Shown here: in pieces, positions 16,394 to 22,666 of the stretch | Layout: each line of letters opens with the position of its first letter | How positions within the stretch are numbered: the stretch's first letter is position 1 | NCBI GenBank assembly: GCA_023424395.1 | Contig: JAFADY010000047.1 | Location: 1-26,948, forward strand | DNA from: Bacteroidota bacterium | Lineage (GTDB): Bacteria; Bacteroidota; Bacteroidia; Bacteroidales; Dysgonomonadaceae | DNA: 26,948 nucleotides | Direction of reading: 5' to 3' | Translations under genes and position numbers: made by a program | The notes under the pieces: model-generated | The model's input: the letters and a program-made list of their open reading frames with translations, nothing else | What the model was told of the DNA's origin: nothing | Databases searched by the model: none

Positions 16394-16403
16394 TAATTAT
16401 GAC
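16390..16403. promoter_or_regulatory. Candidate operator dyad between nrfH and the CRP/FNR-type gene
   Basis: The 14-bp dyad GTAATAATTATGAC pairs at six of seven positions per half (mismatch at positions 3/12). It lies between divergent genes and covers the predicted -33 regions of both. Its size and symmetry suit a CRP/FNR-family dimer, though CRP/FNR sites usually have a 4-6-bp spacer between half-sites. This is an inference from position. Confidence 0.35.
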
Positions 16404-16421
16404 GAATTTGAAAAAAATGCA

Positions 16422-16429
16422 TATTTTCG
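16422..16429 (+). promoter_or_regulatory. Candidate -7 element for the CRP/FNR-type regulator
   Basis: TATTTTCG differs from TAnnTTTG at one position and ends 28 bp before the ATG at 16458. With a 20-bp spacer, the -33 region falls at 16399-16401, inside the dyad at 16390-16403, which would permit autoregulation. No TTG is present at that position. Confidence 0.35.
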
Positions 16430-16457
16430 TATCAGTTTAAACCCAATTTCGTTTTTT

Positions 16458-17138
16458 ATGCTCCCCGATCTGCCTAATCATATTCAAAGTATTTTTCAAT
16501 GCCCGTTATGCGATTCCATTCCGATGGAAGAAAGAGAAGGATTTTTATCGAATGTTAAGTACAGTGTTCGAAATTATGAGGCGGGTGATATGCTTGTAGC
16601 GCAAGGCGCGAGATATGAAATGTTGTACATTTTAATAAAAGGTGAGATAGTAACGGAAATTTCCGATGAAAAGGGCGATTTTACTAAAATTGAACAAATA
16701 AAAGCTCCCAATCCTGTGGCTACGGGCTTTCTATTTGCGGAGAATAATTTATCGCCCGTTACGGCGCTTGCCGTTACACCTTGCGTAGCAATACTCATCC
16801 CAAAAGAAAATGTTTATTTTTTGATGTGCCGATACGAAGAGTTTATGAAAGCTTTTCTCACTTATATTTCCAACAAAGTTGCTTTCTTGTCCGAGAAACT
16901 ACGGATGGCTTCATTAAGAACTATCAAAGCCAAAGTGGCATACTATTTATTGCGGGAATCGAAAGGAGAAAACTTGGTAAAACTAAGAACTACGAAGGAA
17001 GATTTATCAAGACTTTTCGGGGTTTCGCGCCCGGCGCTTGTGAATGTAATGATGCAGATGGCATCGGAGGGCATAATTGCCGTGGACGGTCGAAAAATTA
17101 CCATTGAAGATAGAAACCAATTACAAAAAATACTCTAA
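16458..17138 (+). CDS. CRP/FNR-family transcriptional regulator, probably of the nrf operon
   Basis: The 226-aa protein has an N-terminal cyclic-nucleotide-type beta-roll domain (about residues 35-120; YEAGDMLVAQGARYEMLYIL). A dimer helix follows (about 125-150), then a winged helix-turn-helix near 178-208 (TTKEDLSRLFGVSRPALVNV). It lacks the cAMP-binding Arg-Ser pattern of true CRP. Four cysteines are present: C15 and C18 (CPLC) near the N-terminus, C109 and C124. FNR also has four cysteines, but the spacing differs, so a cluster is possible but unproven. Divergence from nrfH suggests it senses nitrite, NO or oxygen state. It could be an HcpR/NnrR-like member; I cannot decide which. Confidence 0.88.
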   Translation: MLPDLPNHIQSIFQCPLCDSIPMEEREGFLSNVKYSVRNYEAGDMLVAQGARYEMLYILIKGEIVTEISDEKGDFTKIEQIKAPNPVATGFLFAENNLSPVTALAVTPCVAILIPKENVYFLMCRYEEFMKAFLTYISNKVAFLSEKLRMASLRTIKAKVAYYLLRESKGENLVKLRTTKEDLSRLFGVSRPALVNVMMQMASEGIIAVDGRKITIEDRNQLQKIL

Positions 17139-17149
17139 CAAAAACAATC

Positions 17150-17923
17150 ATGAAAAAAGTAATCGCATTTGTTTTTACTGTTTTGTTCATTACAACTGTT
17201 TTCGCTCAACGCGAAGCGTATGAAAAAAAAGTGTATGTTTCATCCAACGGAGATTCGTTGTTGAACCGCCAATTATCGCCGGAGAAACAACTTATTGGAG
17301 AAAAATATCCGTTGGTTATTTTTCTTCACGGGGCGGGTGAAAGAGGAAACGATAACGAAGCCCAACTGACTCACGGCGGAAATATGTTTACGAACCCTGT
17401 CAATCGGGAAAAATATCCTGCGTACGTTATTTTTCCTCAGTGTCCGAAAGAAGATTTTTGGGCGCCAAGGGTACGTCCGAATAATTTCAATGAAAATCCT
17501 TTTTCCGTTGATAGTGAACCTTCACAGTCATTATTACTGGTAAAAGAAATGTTGGATGATGTTATCCAAAAATATCCTATCGATACACGCCGGATTTACG
17601 TTGCCGGATTGTCGATGGGAGGAATGGGAACCTTCGATATGCTTTGCCGGTATCCCGATCTGTTTGCAGCGGCCGTCCCTATCTGCGGAGGCGTGAATAC
17701 GGAAAGGTTAAGCGGCATCAAAACCAAAACAAATATCCGGATTTACCACGGCGATGCCGATGCGATAGTTCCCGTAACTTTTTCCCGCGAAGCGTATAAG
17801 GCGCTAAAAAATAACGACGCTCAAGTTGAATATATTGAATTTCCGGGAGTAAATCACGATAGCTGGACGCCCGCTTTTAATCAGACGGATTTTCTGGAAT
17901 GGATTTTTTCCAAGAAAAAGTGA
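17150..17923 (+). CDS. Secreted alpha/beta-hydrolase (esterase/predicted peptidase, PHB-depolymerase-like)
   Basis: The 257-aa protein begins with a signal peptide (MKKVIAFVFTVLFITTVFA, cleavage probably before Gln20). The alpha/beta-hydrolase fold follows, with an oxyanion-type HGAGERG at 60-66. The nucleophile elbow is GLSMGG with Ser155, the acid is probably Asp202 or Asp204 in HGDADAIVP, and the catalytic His is His236 in GVNHDSW. This pattern matches the predicted-peptidase/feruloyl-esterase-like group, whose substrates range from polysaccharide esters to polyesters. The substrate here is unknown. It starts 11 bp after the regulator stop codon and probably shares its transcript, but no functional link is evident. 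A terminator follows. Confidence 0.82.
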   Translation: MKKVIAFVFTVLFITTVFAQREAYEKKVYVSSNGDSLLNRQLSPEKQLIGEKYPLVIFLHGAGERGNDNEAQLTHGGNMFTNPVNREKYPAYVIFPQCPKEDFWAPRVRPNNFNENPFSVDSEPSQSLLLVKEMLDDVIQKYPIDTRRIYVAGLSMGGMGTFDMLCRYPDLFAAAVPICGGVNTERLSGIKTKTNIRIYHGDADAIVPVTFSREAYKALKNNDAQVEYIEFPGVNHDSWTPAFNQTDFLEWIFSKKK

Positions 17924-17930
17924 ATAACTT

Positions 17931-17963
17931 ATAGCGATGAACCTTCTCATCGCTATTTTGTTT
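17931..17963 (+). terminator. Rho-independent terminator after the hydrolase gene
   Basis: A 10-bp perfect stem (17931-17940 with 17947-17956) closes a 6-nt loop and is followed by TTTTGTTT. It starts 8 bp after the hydrolase stop and ends before zwf, so zwf should have its own promoter. Confidence 0.85.
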
Positions 17964-17988
17964 GTTTACAAACAACGATTTTACGAAA

Positions 17989-19518
17989 ATGAAAAAAATA
18001 GACAATCAGGCGCTGGTGATTTTCGGCGCTTCGGGCGATTTAACATATCGGAAACTGATTCCCGCCGTTTTTGATTTGTACATGAACAAGTCCTTGCCCG
18101 AAGGTCATGCAGTACTGGGCGTGAGCCGTTCGAAGTTTTCCGATAAGGAGTTTCGGGCAAAGATGAAGGACGGAATTAAAAATTTTGCCCACTACAAAAA
18201 AGCCGCAGCGAAAGAAATAAACGATTTTCTCTCCCATGTATTTTACATAAGCATCAATACAGGCAAAAGCGAAGATTATGTTCACGTGAAAGAAAAACTC
18301 GACGAGCTGAATAAGAAATTCGATTTGCAGCAAAATTATATTTTCTATTTATCTACGCCTCCTTCGCTCTACCCTATTATTCCCAAATACTTATACGGAC
18401 AGGGATTGACGATGCAGCAAAAAGGTTTCAGGCGAATTATTATCGAAAAACCTTTCGGACATGATTTGCAATCGGCACAAGAATTAAATCATCAGTTGCT
18501 TGAGTTTTTTGAAGAAGAGCAAATTTATCGAATCGATCATTATCTTGGTAAAGAAACAGTTCAAAACCTGATGGTTACCCGATTCGCGAACGGCATTTAT
18601 GAACCGCTTTGGAATCGCAATTACATTAAACACGTGGAAATTACCGCTGCCGAAAATATCGGGGTGGAAGACCGCGGAGGTTATTACGATGATTCGGGCG
18701 CGTTGCGTGACATGATTCAAAATCATTTGCTGCAGATCGTTTCACTGGTTGCTATGGAAGCTCCGTCGAAAATAACAGCTGATGATATTCGCTATGAAAA
18801 AATGAAAGTTTTCCGCTCGCTTCGTCCTTTAAGCAATGAAGACCTCAAAAAAAACGTGATTCGCGGACAATACACCGAAGCGCACGTTCGCGGGAAACAA
18901 TACGTCGGTTATCGGGAGGAAGAACAAGTACGGAAAAATTCGCGCACGGAAACATACGTTGCTATGAAAATTTTTATCGATAACTGGCGCTGGCAAGGGG
19001 TTCCGTTTTATATTCGTACCGGGAAACGTTTACCCACGCGCGTATCGGAAGTAGTTATCCATTTCAGACCGTCGCCACAGCAATTGTTCAAAGCATCAGG
19101 TAATGGAAATTATTCAGACAATCAACTAATTATAAGAATTCATCCCGATGAAGGCATTTTGCTGAAAACCGGTATGAAAGTTCCCGGAAACGGCTATGAA
19201 GTTAAATCCGTTAACATGGATTTTCATTATTCGGAACTCAACGACCATTACATTCCCGGTGCCTATGAACGTCTGGTATTGGATTGTATGACAGGCGATA
19301 ACATGCTGTATATGCAAGGCGAAGCTGCCGAAGAAACATGGAAATTTGTTCAACCCATTCTCGATTATTGGGAAAAAAATAAAAAAGCGCCATTGCACGG
19401 CTATCCGGCGGGTTCGTGGGGCCCGGATATCGCCGACGATTTAATTGAAGGAAACGAAAACACATGGCGTTATCCGTGCAAAAATTTGGCTGATGACGGC
19501 GTGTATTGCGAATTATAA
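17989..19518 (+). CDS. zwf: Glucose-6-phosphate 1-dehydrogenase
   Basis: It oxidises glucose-6-phosphate to 6-phosphogluconolactone and yields NADPH, the first step of the oxidative pentose phosphate pathway. The 509-aa protein has the Rossmann motif GASGDLTYRKL at residues 13-23. The active-site signature RIDHYLGKE is near 181-189, followed by the usual long C-terminal beta domain (FYIRTGKRL, NMDFHY, YERLVLDCMTGD). I choose the ATG at 17989 (MKKIDNQALVIFGASGDL). An in-frame TTG at 17962 would add nine residues that include the end of the preceding terminator. It lies 30 bp before pgl. The 6-phosphogluconate dehydrogenase gene often found beside these is not in the window. Confidence 0.96.
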   Translation: MKKIDNQALVIFGASGDLTYRKLIPAVFDLYMNKSLPEGHAVLGVSRSKFSDKEFRAKMKDGIKNFAHYKKAAAKEINDFLSHVFYISINTGKSEDYVHVKEKLDELNKKFDLQQNYIFYLSTPPSLYPIIPKYLYGQGLTMQQKGFRRIIIEKPFGHDLQSAQELNHQLLEFFEEEQIYRIDHYLGKETVQNLMVTRFANGIYEPLWNRNYIKHVEITAAENIGVEDRGGYYDDSGALRDMIQNHLLQIVSLVAMEAPSKITADDIRYEKMKVFRSLRPLSNEDLKKNVIRGQYTEAHVRGKQYVGYREEEQVRKNSRTETYVAMKIFIDNWRWQGVPFYIRTGKRLPTRVSEVVIHFRPSPQQLFKASGNGNYSDNQLIIRIHPDEGILLKTGMKVPGNGYEVKSVNMDFHYSELNDHYIPGAYERLVLDCMTGDNMLYMQGEAAEETWKFVQPILDYWEKNKKAPLHGYPAGSWGPDIADDLIEGNENTWRYPCKNLADDGVYCEL

Positions 19519-19548
19519 AGCGAAGTTGGGTTAAAACAGTTTAAAAAA

Positions 19549-20262
19549 ATGGATAAAAGAATATTCGAAAACACGGAAGAATTAAACAGAAACTTCACGC
19601 AATTGCTGAAAAGCATTTTGGATGACAAAGAATTCATAACCGTGGCTCTATCTGGAGGTTCTACGCCTAAATCGCTATTCGATTATTGGTCGCAGCACCA
19701 CAAAACCGATATTGACTGGCACAGGATTAAATTCTTTTGGGGCGATGAACGATGCGTTGCGCCAACCGATGACCAAAGTAATTACCGCATGACGAAGGAA
19801 CATTTATTTGACAATGTTTCCGTTCTCGAAAGAAATATTTTTCGCATTAAGGGTGAAAACACTCCGCTCGCGGAAGCAGAAAGATATGCCAATCTGTTGA
19901 GAATTGAAGTAGAAATGATAAACGGTGTTCCGTCGTTCGATTTAGTAATGCTGGGGATGGGCGACGATGGGCATACTGCCTCCATCTTTCCTTACGAAAT
20001 CGATTTATGGAAAAGTGAACGCATTTGTGTGATTGGTACGCATCCGGATAGCGGACAAAAGCGTGTCAGCATTTCAGGCACGGTGATCAATCGCGCGAAG
20101 CAGGTTGCTTTTTTGGTAACGGGTGCGGCTAAAGCCGACAAGGTGAAAGAAATTCTCGAATCGAGAAAAGCCGTAAAAAATATTTATCCTGCCGCAAAAG
20201 TTAAACCTCTGTCGGAAAATCTGTATTGGTTTTTAGATAAAGATGCGGCGAGTAAGCTGTAA
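19549..20262 (+). CDS. pgl: 6-phosphogluconolactonase (SOL/DevB type)
   Basis: It hydrolyses 6-phosphogluconolactone to 6-phosphogluconate, directly after Zwf. The 237-aa protein has family marks ALSGGSTPKSLFDYW, the WGDERCVAPTDDQSNYRM segment near residues 65-83, MLGMGDDGHTASIFP near 131-146, and RVSISGTVINRAKQVAFLVTG. All are typical of the NagB-like fold of DevB lactonases. It follows zwf by 30 bp and is surely its operon partner. Its TAA (20260-20262) touches the complement of the def TAA (20263-20265), leaving no room for a terminator between the convergent genes. Confidence 0.95.
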   Translation: MDKRIFENTEELNRNFTQLLKSILDDKEFITVALSGGSTPKSLFDYWSQHHKTDIDWHRIKFFWGDERCVAPTDDQSNYRMTKEHLFDNVSVLERNIFRIKGENTPLAEAERYANLLRIEVEMINGVPSFDLVMLGMGDDGHTASIFPYEIDLWKSERICVIGTHPDSGQKRVSISGTVINRAKQVAFLVTGAAKADKVKEILESRKAVKNIYPAAKVKPLSENLYWFLDKDAASKL

Positions 20263-20823
20263 TTACTTAACCGTCTTCACCCGATAATCGCAACTCACTT
20301 TTCCTTTTTCCATATTCGAGAGTTTTCCTTTGATCATGCGCTTGCGCAATGGGGAAATACGGTCAACGAACATAATACCGTCCAAATGGTCGTACTCGTG
20401 CTGAATTACACGTGCCATGTAGCCGGAGTATTCTTCGTCGCGCGGTTGGAGGCTTTCATCGAGATACTGAATACGGATACTTCCCTCGCGCGAAACTTTT
20501 TCGTGAATGCCCGGAATACTCAGGCAACCCTCTTCCACTTGTTCTAAATCGCCCGAGCGCTCGGTGATATGCGCATTGATAAACGCTTTCTTGAAATCTT
20601 TAAATTCAGGATGGTCATCATCTGCTAAGGGCGATAAATCCACTACGAAAATACGGTCTTCTAATCCCACTTGCGGCCCGGCAAGCCCAACGCCTTCGGC
20701 ATTATACATGGTTTCGTACATATTTTCGATTAATTCGTGCAATTTCGGATAATGAGCGGCGTCTATGTCTTGTGCAACTTTTCTCAATATCGGATGCCCG
20801 TAAATATATATTGGTAAAATCAT
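20263..20823 (-). CDS. def: Peptide deformylase
   Basis: It removes the N-formyl group from new proteins. The 186-aa protein has all three PDF motifs: GVGLAGPQVG (44-53), EGCLS (98-102) with the metal-binding Cys100, and QHEYDH (141-146) with the HExxH metal ligands and catalytic Glu. I choose the ATG at 20823 (MILPIYIYGHPILRK). An in-frame TTG two codons earlier gives no better fit. It is the last gene of a folB-lptB-ruvX-def run. The gap before it holds the heptamer repeat of locus B. The stop codon abuts that of pgl. Confidence 0.96.
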   Translation of the reverse strand: MILPIYIYGHPILRKVAQDIDAAHYPKLHELIENMYETMYNAEGVGLAGPQVGLEDRIFVVDLSPLADDDHPEFKDFKKAFINAHITERSGDLEQVEEGCLSIPGIHEKVSREGSIRIQYLDESLQPRDEEYSGYMARVIQHEYDHLDGIMFVDRISPLRKRMIKGKLSNMEKGKVSCDYRVKTVK

Positions 20824-20832
20824 AGTCAAAAT

Positions 20833-20902
20833 GTTTGGTATTTGATGTTTGACGTTTATGAAGTCTCTGACTTCAAATATAAAACTTTAAACATCAAACG
20901 TT
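20833..20902. repeat. Inverted heptamer repeat, locus B (ruvX-def gap and ruvX 3' end)
   Basis: Ten 7-bp units stay in one register over 70 bp. The first four (20833-20860) begin G/ATTT and the last four (20875-20902) begin AAAC or AAAT, so the two halves are inverted copies. The centre is a perfect 7-bp hairpin with a 3-nt loop (20859-20865 with 20869-20875). An outer 10-bp pair also matches (20841-20850 with 20889-20898). The right half enters the ruvX gene and encodes its last codons and stop. Confidence 0.75.
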
Positions 20903-21312
20903 CTTTTACTTTCCATATACCCTTGCAGAATAATGGTGGCGCTAATTTCATCAACGAGTGCTTTGTTTTGTCGGTCTTTTTTCTTTAATCCGCCGTCAAT
21001 CATGGCCTGATGCGCCATTTTCGAAGAAAAACGCTCATCGAAATATTCCACGGGAATATCGGGATATAATTTCCGCAAGCGGTTCACGAAAGGCTCTACG
21101 CGCTTCATGTTCTCCGAAACTTCGTTGTTCATCTGCTTCGGCAACCCCACAATAATGGTAGAGACCTTCTCTTTTTGCAGATAATCCTTTAAAAAATCAA
21201 ATATCTTCGCTGTTTCTACCGTAGTTAAACCGTTGGCAATAATTTGCAACGGATCACTCACGGCAATTCCCGTGCGTTTTTTTCCGAAATCGATGGACAG
21301 AATCCGCGCCAT
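20887..21312 (-). CDS. ruvX: YqgF/RuvX family RNase H-fold protein (putative Holliday junction resolvase)
   Basis: The 141-aa protein belongs to the YqgF family, linked to 16S rRNA 5'-end processing and proposed as a Holliday junction resolvase. Residues MARILSIDFGKKRTGIAVSD hold the first catalytic Asp (Asp8) and the GxKRxGIAxSD pattern. VGLPKQMN is the family VGLP motif, DERFSS the second conserved segment, and VDEISATIILQGYM carries the third acidic position. Length is typical. The start at 21312 is 6 bp after the lptB stop, indicating co-transcription. The last four codons and stop lie within heptamer repeat B, so the C-terminus appears to have been shaped by the repeat. Confidence 0.93.
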   Translation of the reverse strand: MARILSIDFGKKRTGIAVSDPLQIIANGLTTVETAKIFDFLKDYLQKEKVSTIIVGLPKQMNNEVSENMKRVEPFVNRLRKLYPDIPVEYFDERFSSKMAHQAMIDGGLKKKDRQNKALVDEISATIILQGYMESKRTFDV

Positions 21313-21318
21313 AAACGT

Positions 21319-22137
21319 TTAAGGTGCGTCGAATGTTCGTTTGCGCAATTCAAAATCGCGACCCAAATATTTCTCCCTTACCACGGGATTGGCCGCCAAC
21401 TCTTCGGCCGTTCCCTGAAACAACACTTTTCCTTCGAAAAGCAGATAAGCGCGATCGGTAATACTCAGTGTTTCGTCCACGTTATGGTCGGTAATCAAAA
21501 TGCCGATATTCCGGTATTTCAACTGAGCAACAATAGATTGAATATCCTGAACCGCGATTGGATCAATTCCCGCGAACGGCTCGTCGAGCATGATAAACTT
21601 CGGGTCGATGGCCAAACAGCGGGCAATCTCTGCACGACGGCGTTCACCACCCGATAGTCGATCTCCCGAATTCTTCCGCACTTTGTGCAAACCGAATTCA
21701 TCGATCAGACTTTCCAATTTTTCCTTTTGCTCCTCGGGCGATTTATCGGTAAATTCCAACACGGAGCGGATGTTATCTTCCACCGTCATTTTTCGAAAAA
21801 TAGAAGCTTCCTGCGCCAAATAACCGATACCATGCTGCGCGCGTTTGTAAACCGGGAATTTAGTGATATTTTGTTCACCGATGAAAATTTCGCCTTCATT
21901 GGGGACGATCAAACCCACGGTCATGTAGAACGTGGTAGTTTTACCTGCACCGTTCGGCCCTAGTAATCCCACAATTTCGCCTTGCCTCACATTAATGGAA
22001 ACATGGTTTACAACCGTTCGTTTGCCATACTTTTTCACTAAGTTATTCGTGCGGAGCATTAATTCCTGCGGTTCAACAATTTTCTCTGTGGTTTGCTGCA
22101 AATCGGTGATGATTATTTCGTCTGTTTGTTCGCTCAT
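21319..22137 (-). CDS. lptB: LPS export ABC transporter ATP-binding protein
   Basis: This is the cytoplasmic ATPase of the LptBFG complex that extracts lipopolysaccharide from the inner membrane for transport to the outer membrane. The 272-aa protein has Walker A GPNGAGKT (60-67), Q-loop Gln109, signature LSGGE (161-165), Walker B FIMLDE (181-186) and the switch His218 (TDHNV). The VREKYLG end segment is typical of LptB. About 26 residues precede the usual LptB start; Met27 (MLRTNNLVKKYG) would give about 246 aa, near the 241 aa of E. coli. Both starts are possible; I keep the longer. It lies in the folB-lptB-ruvX-def run, with heptamer repeat C just upstream. Confidence 0.94.
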   Translation of the reverse strand: MSEQTDEIIITDLQQTTEKIVEPQELMLRTNNLVKKYGKRTVVNHVSINVRQGEIVGLLGPNGAGKTTTFYMTVGLIVPNEGEIFIGEQNITKFPVYKRAQHGIGYLAQEASIFRKMTVEDNIRSVLEFTDKSPEEQKEKLESLIDEFGLHKVRKNSGDRLSGGERRRAEIARCLAIDPKFIMLDEPFAGIDPIAVQDIQSIVAQLKYRNIGILITDHNVDETLSITDRAYLLFEGKVLFQGTAEELAANPVVREKYLGRDFELRKRTFDAP

Positions 22138-22167
22138 TCAGCTGAAAAATTTGTGCAAAGATAATAA

Positions 22168-22209
22168 ACAATTTACGATTTGGGATTTCGGATTTAAGAT
22201 TTATGATTT
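22168..22209. repeat. Degenerate heptamer tandem repeat, locus C (folB-lptB gap)
   Basis: Six 7-bp units lie head to tail, with consensus nnRATTT: ACAATTT, ACGATTT, GGGATTT, CGGATTT, AAGATTT and ATGATTT. The last four bases are nearly fixed and the first three vary. Unlike loci B and D there is no inverted half. It lies between the lptB start and the folB stop, about 30 bp from the lptB ATG. Confidence 0.75.
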
Positions 22210-22218
22210 TTTTGGAAG

Positions 22219-22572
22219 TCAATCAGACACAACAATTTCCACAGCCGCCACTTCTCCGGCAACAGGCGGGTTTAATTTCGCCAATCTCACTTCAAGCGTT
22301 TTTATTTGCGAAAAGTGAGTTTTTAATATATTGAATATTCTTCCCGCAATGTGTTCCAACAGATCGGACGGTTGCTGCATTTCGATTTTTACCAAGTCAT
22401 AAACCTCGGCATAATTGAGCGTATCTTTCACATCGTCGGAAGCCATCGCTTTCGAAAAATCGGTTTCGATTTTCAGGTTTACCACAAATTCGTTTCCGAT
22501 AACCCGCTCCTGCGGCAAAACACCGTGATAAGCGAAAAATCGCATATTTTTAAGTTCGATCGAAGTTTTCAT
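22219..22572 (-). CDS. folB: Dihydroneopterin aldolase
   Basis: It cleaves 7,8-dihydroneopterin to 6-hydroxymethyl-7,8-dihydropterin and glycolaldehyde in folate synthesis. The 117-aa length is typical. Recognised features are the N-terminal IELKNMRFFAYHGVLPQER (the FYAYHGVxxxE pattern), LNYAEVYDLVK (the NYxxVY segment), the LLEHIA active-site region and LAKLNPPVAG with the conserved Lys near residue 100. ATG at 22572 agrees with the family N-terminus. It is the first gene of the minus-strand run and shares its upstream region with the divergent pepP. Confidence 0.93.
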   Translation of the reverse strand: MKTSIELKNMRFFAYHGVLPQERVIGNEFVVNLKIETDFSKAMASDDVKDTLNYAEVYDLVKIEMQQPSDLLEHIAGRIFNILKTHFSQIKTLEVRLAKLNPPVAGEVAAVEIVVSD

Positions 22573-22605
22573 CCGAAGTATTTCATTTTAGTGTTTATAT
22601 AAGTC

Positions 22606-22633
22606 CAAATGTACTATTTTTTCGTTACATTTG
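22606..22633. promoter_or_regulatory. Symmetric divergent promoter between folB and pepP
   Basis: TACATTTG, a full -7 match, occurs on the plus strand at 22626-22633 facing pepP and on the minus strand at 22606-22613 facing folB. The pair forms a perfect 8-bp inverted repeat with 12 bp between. Each would have its -33 region overlapping the other -7 box, so simultaneous use is sterically unlikely. Neither has a clean TTG at -33. Confidence 0.5.
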
Positions 22634-22666
22634 CTCTTTAAAATAAACCAAACAAGTAAAATTAAT

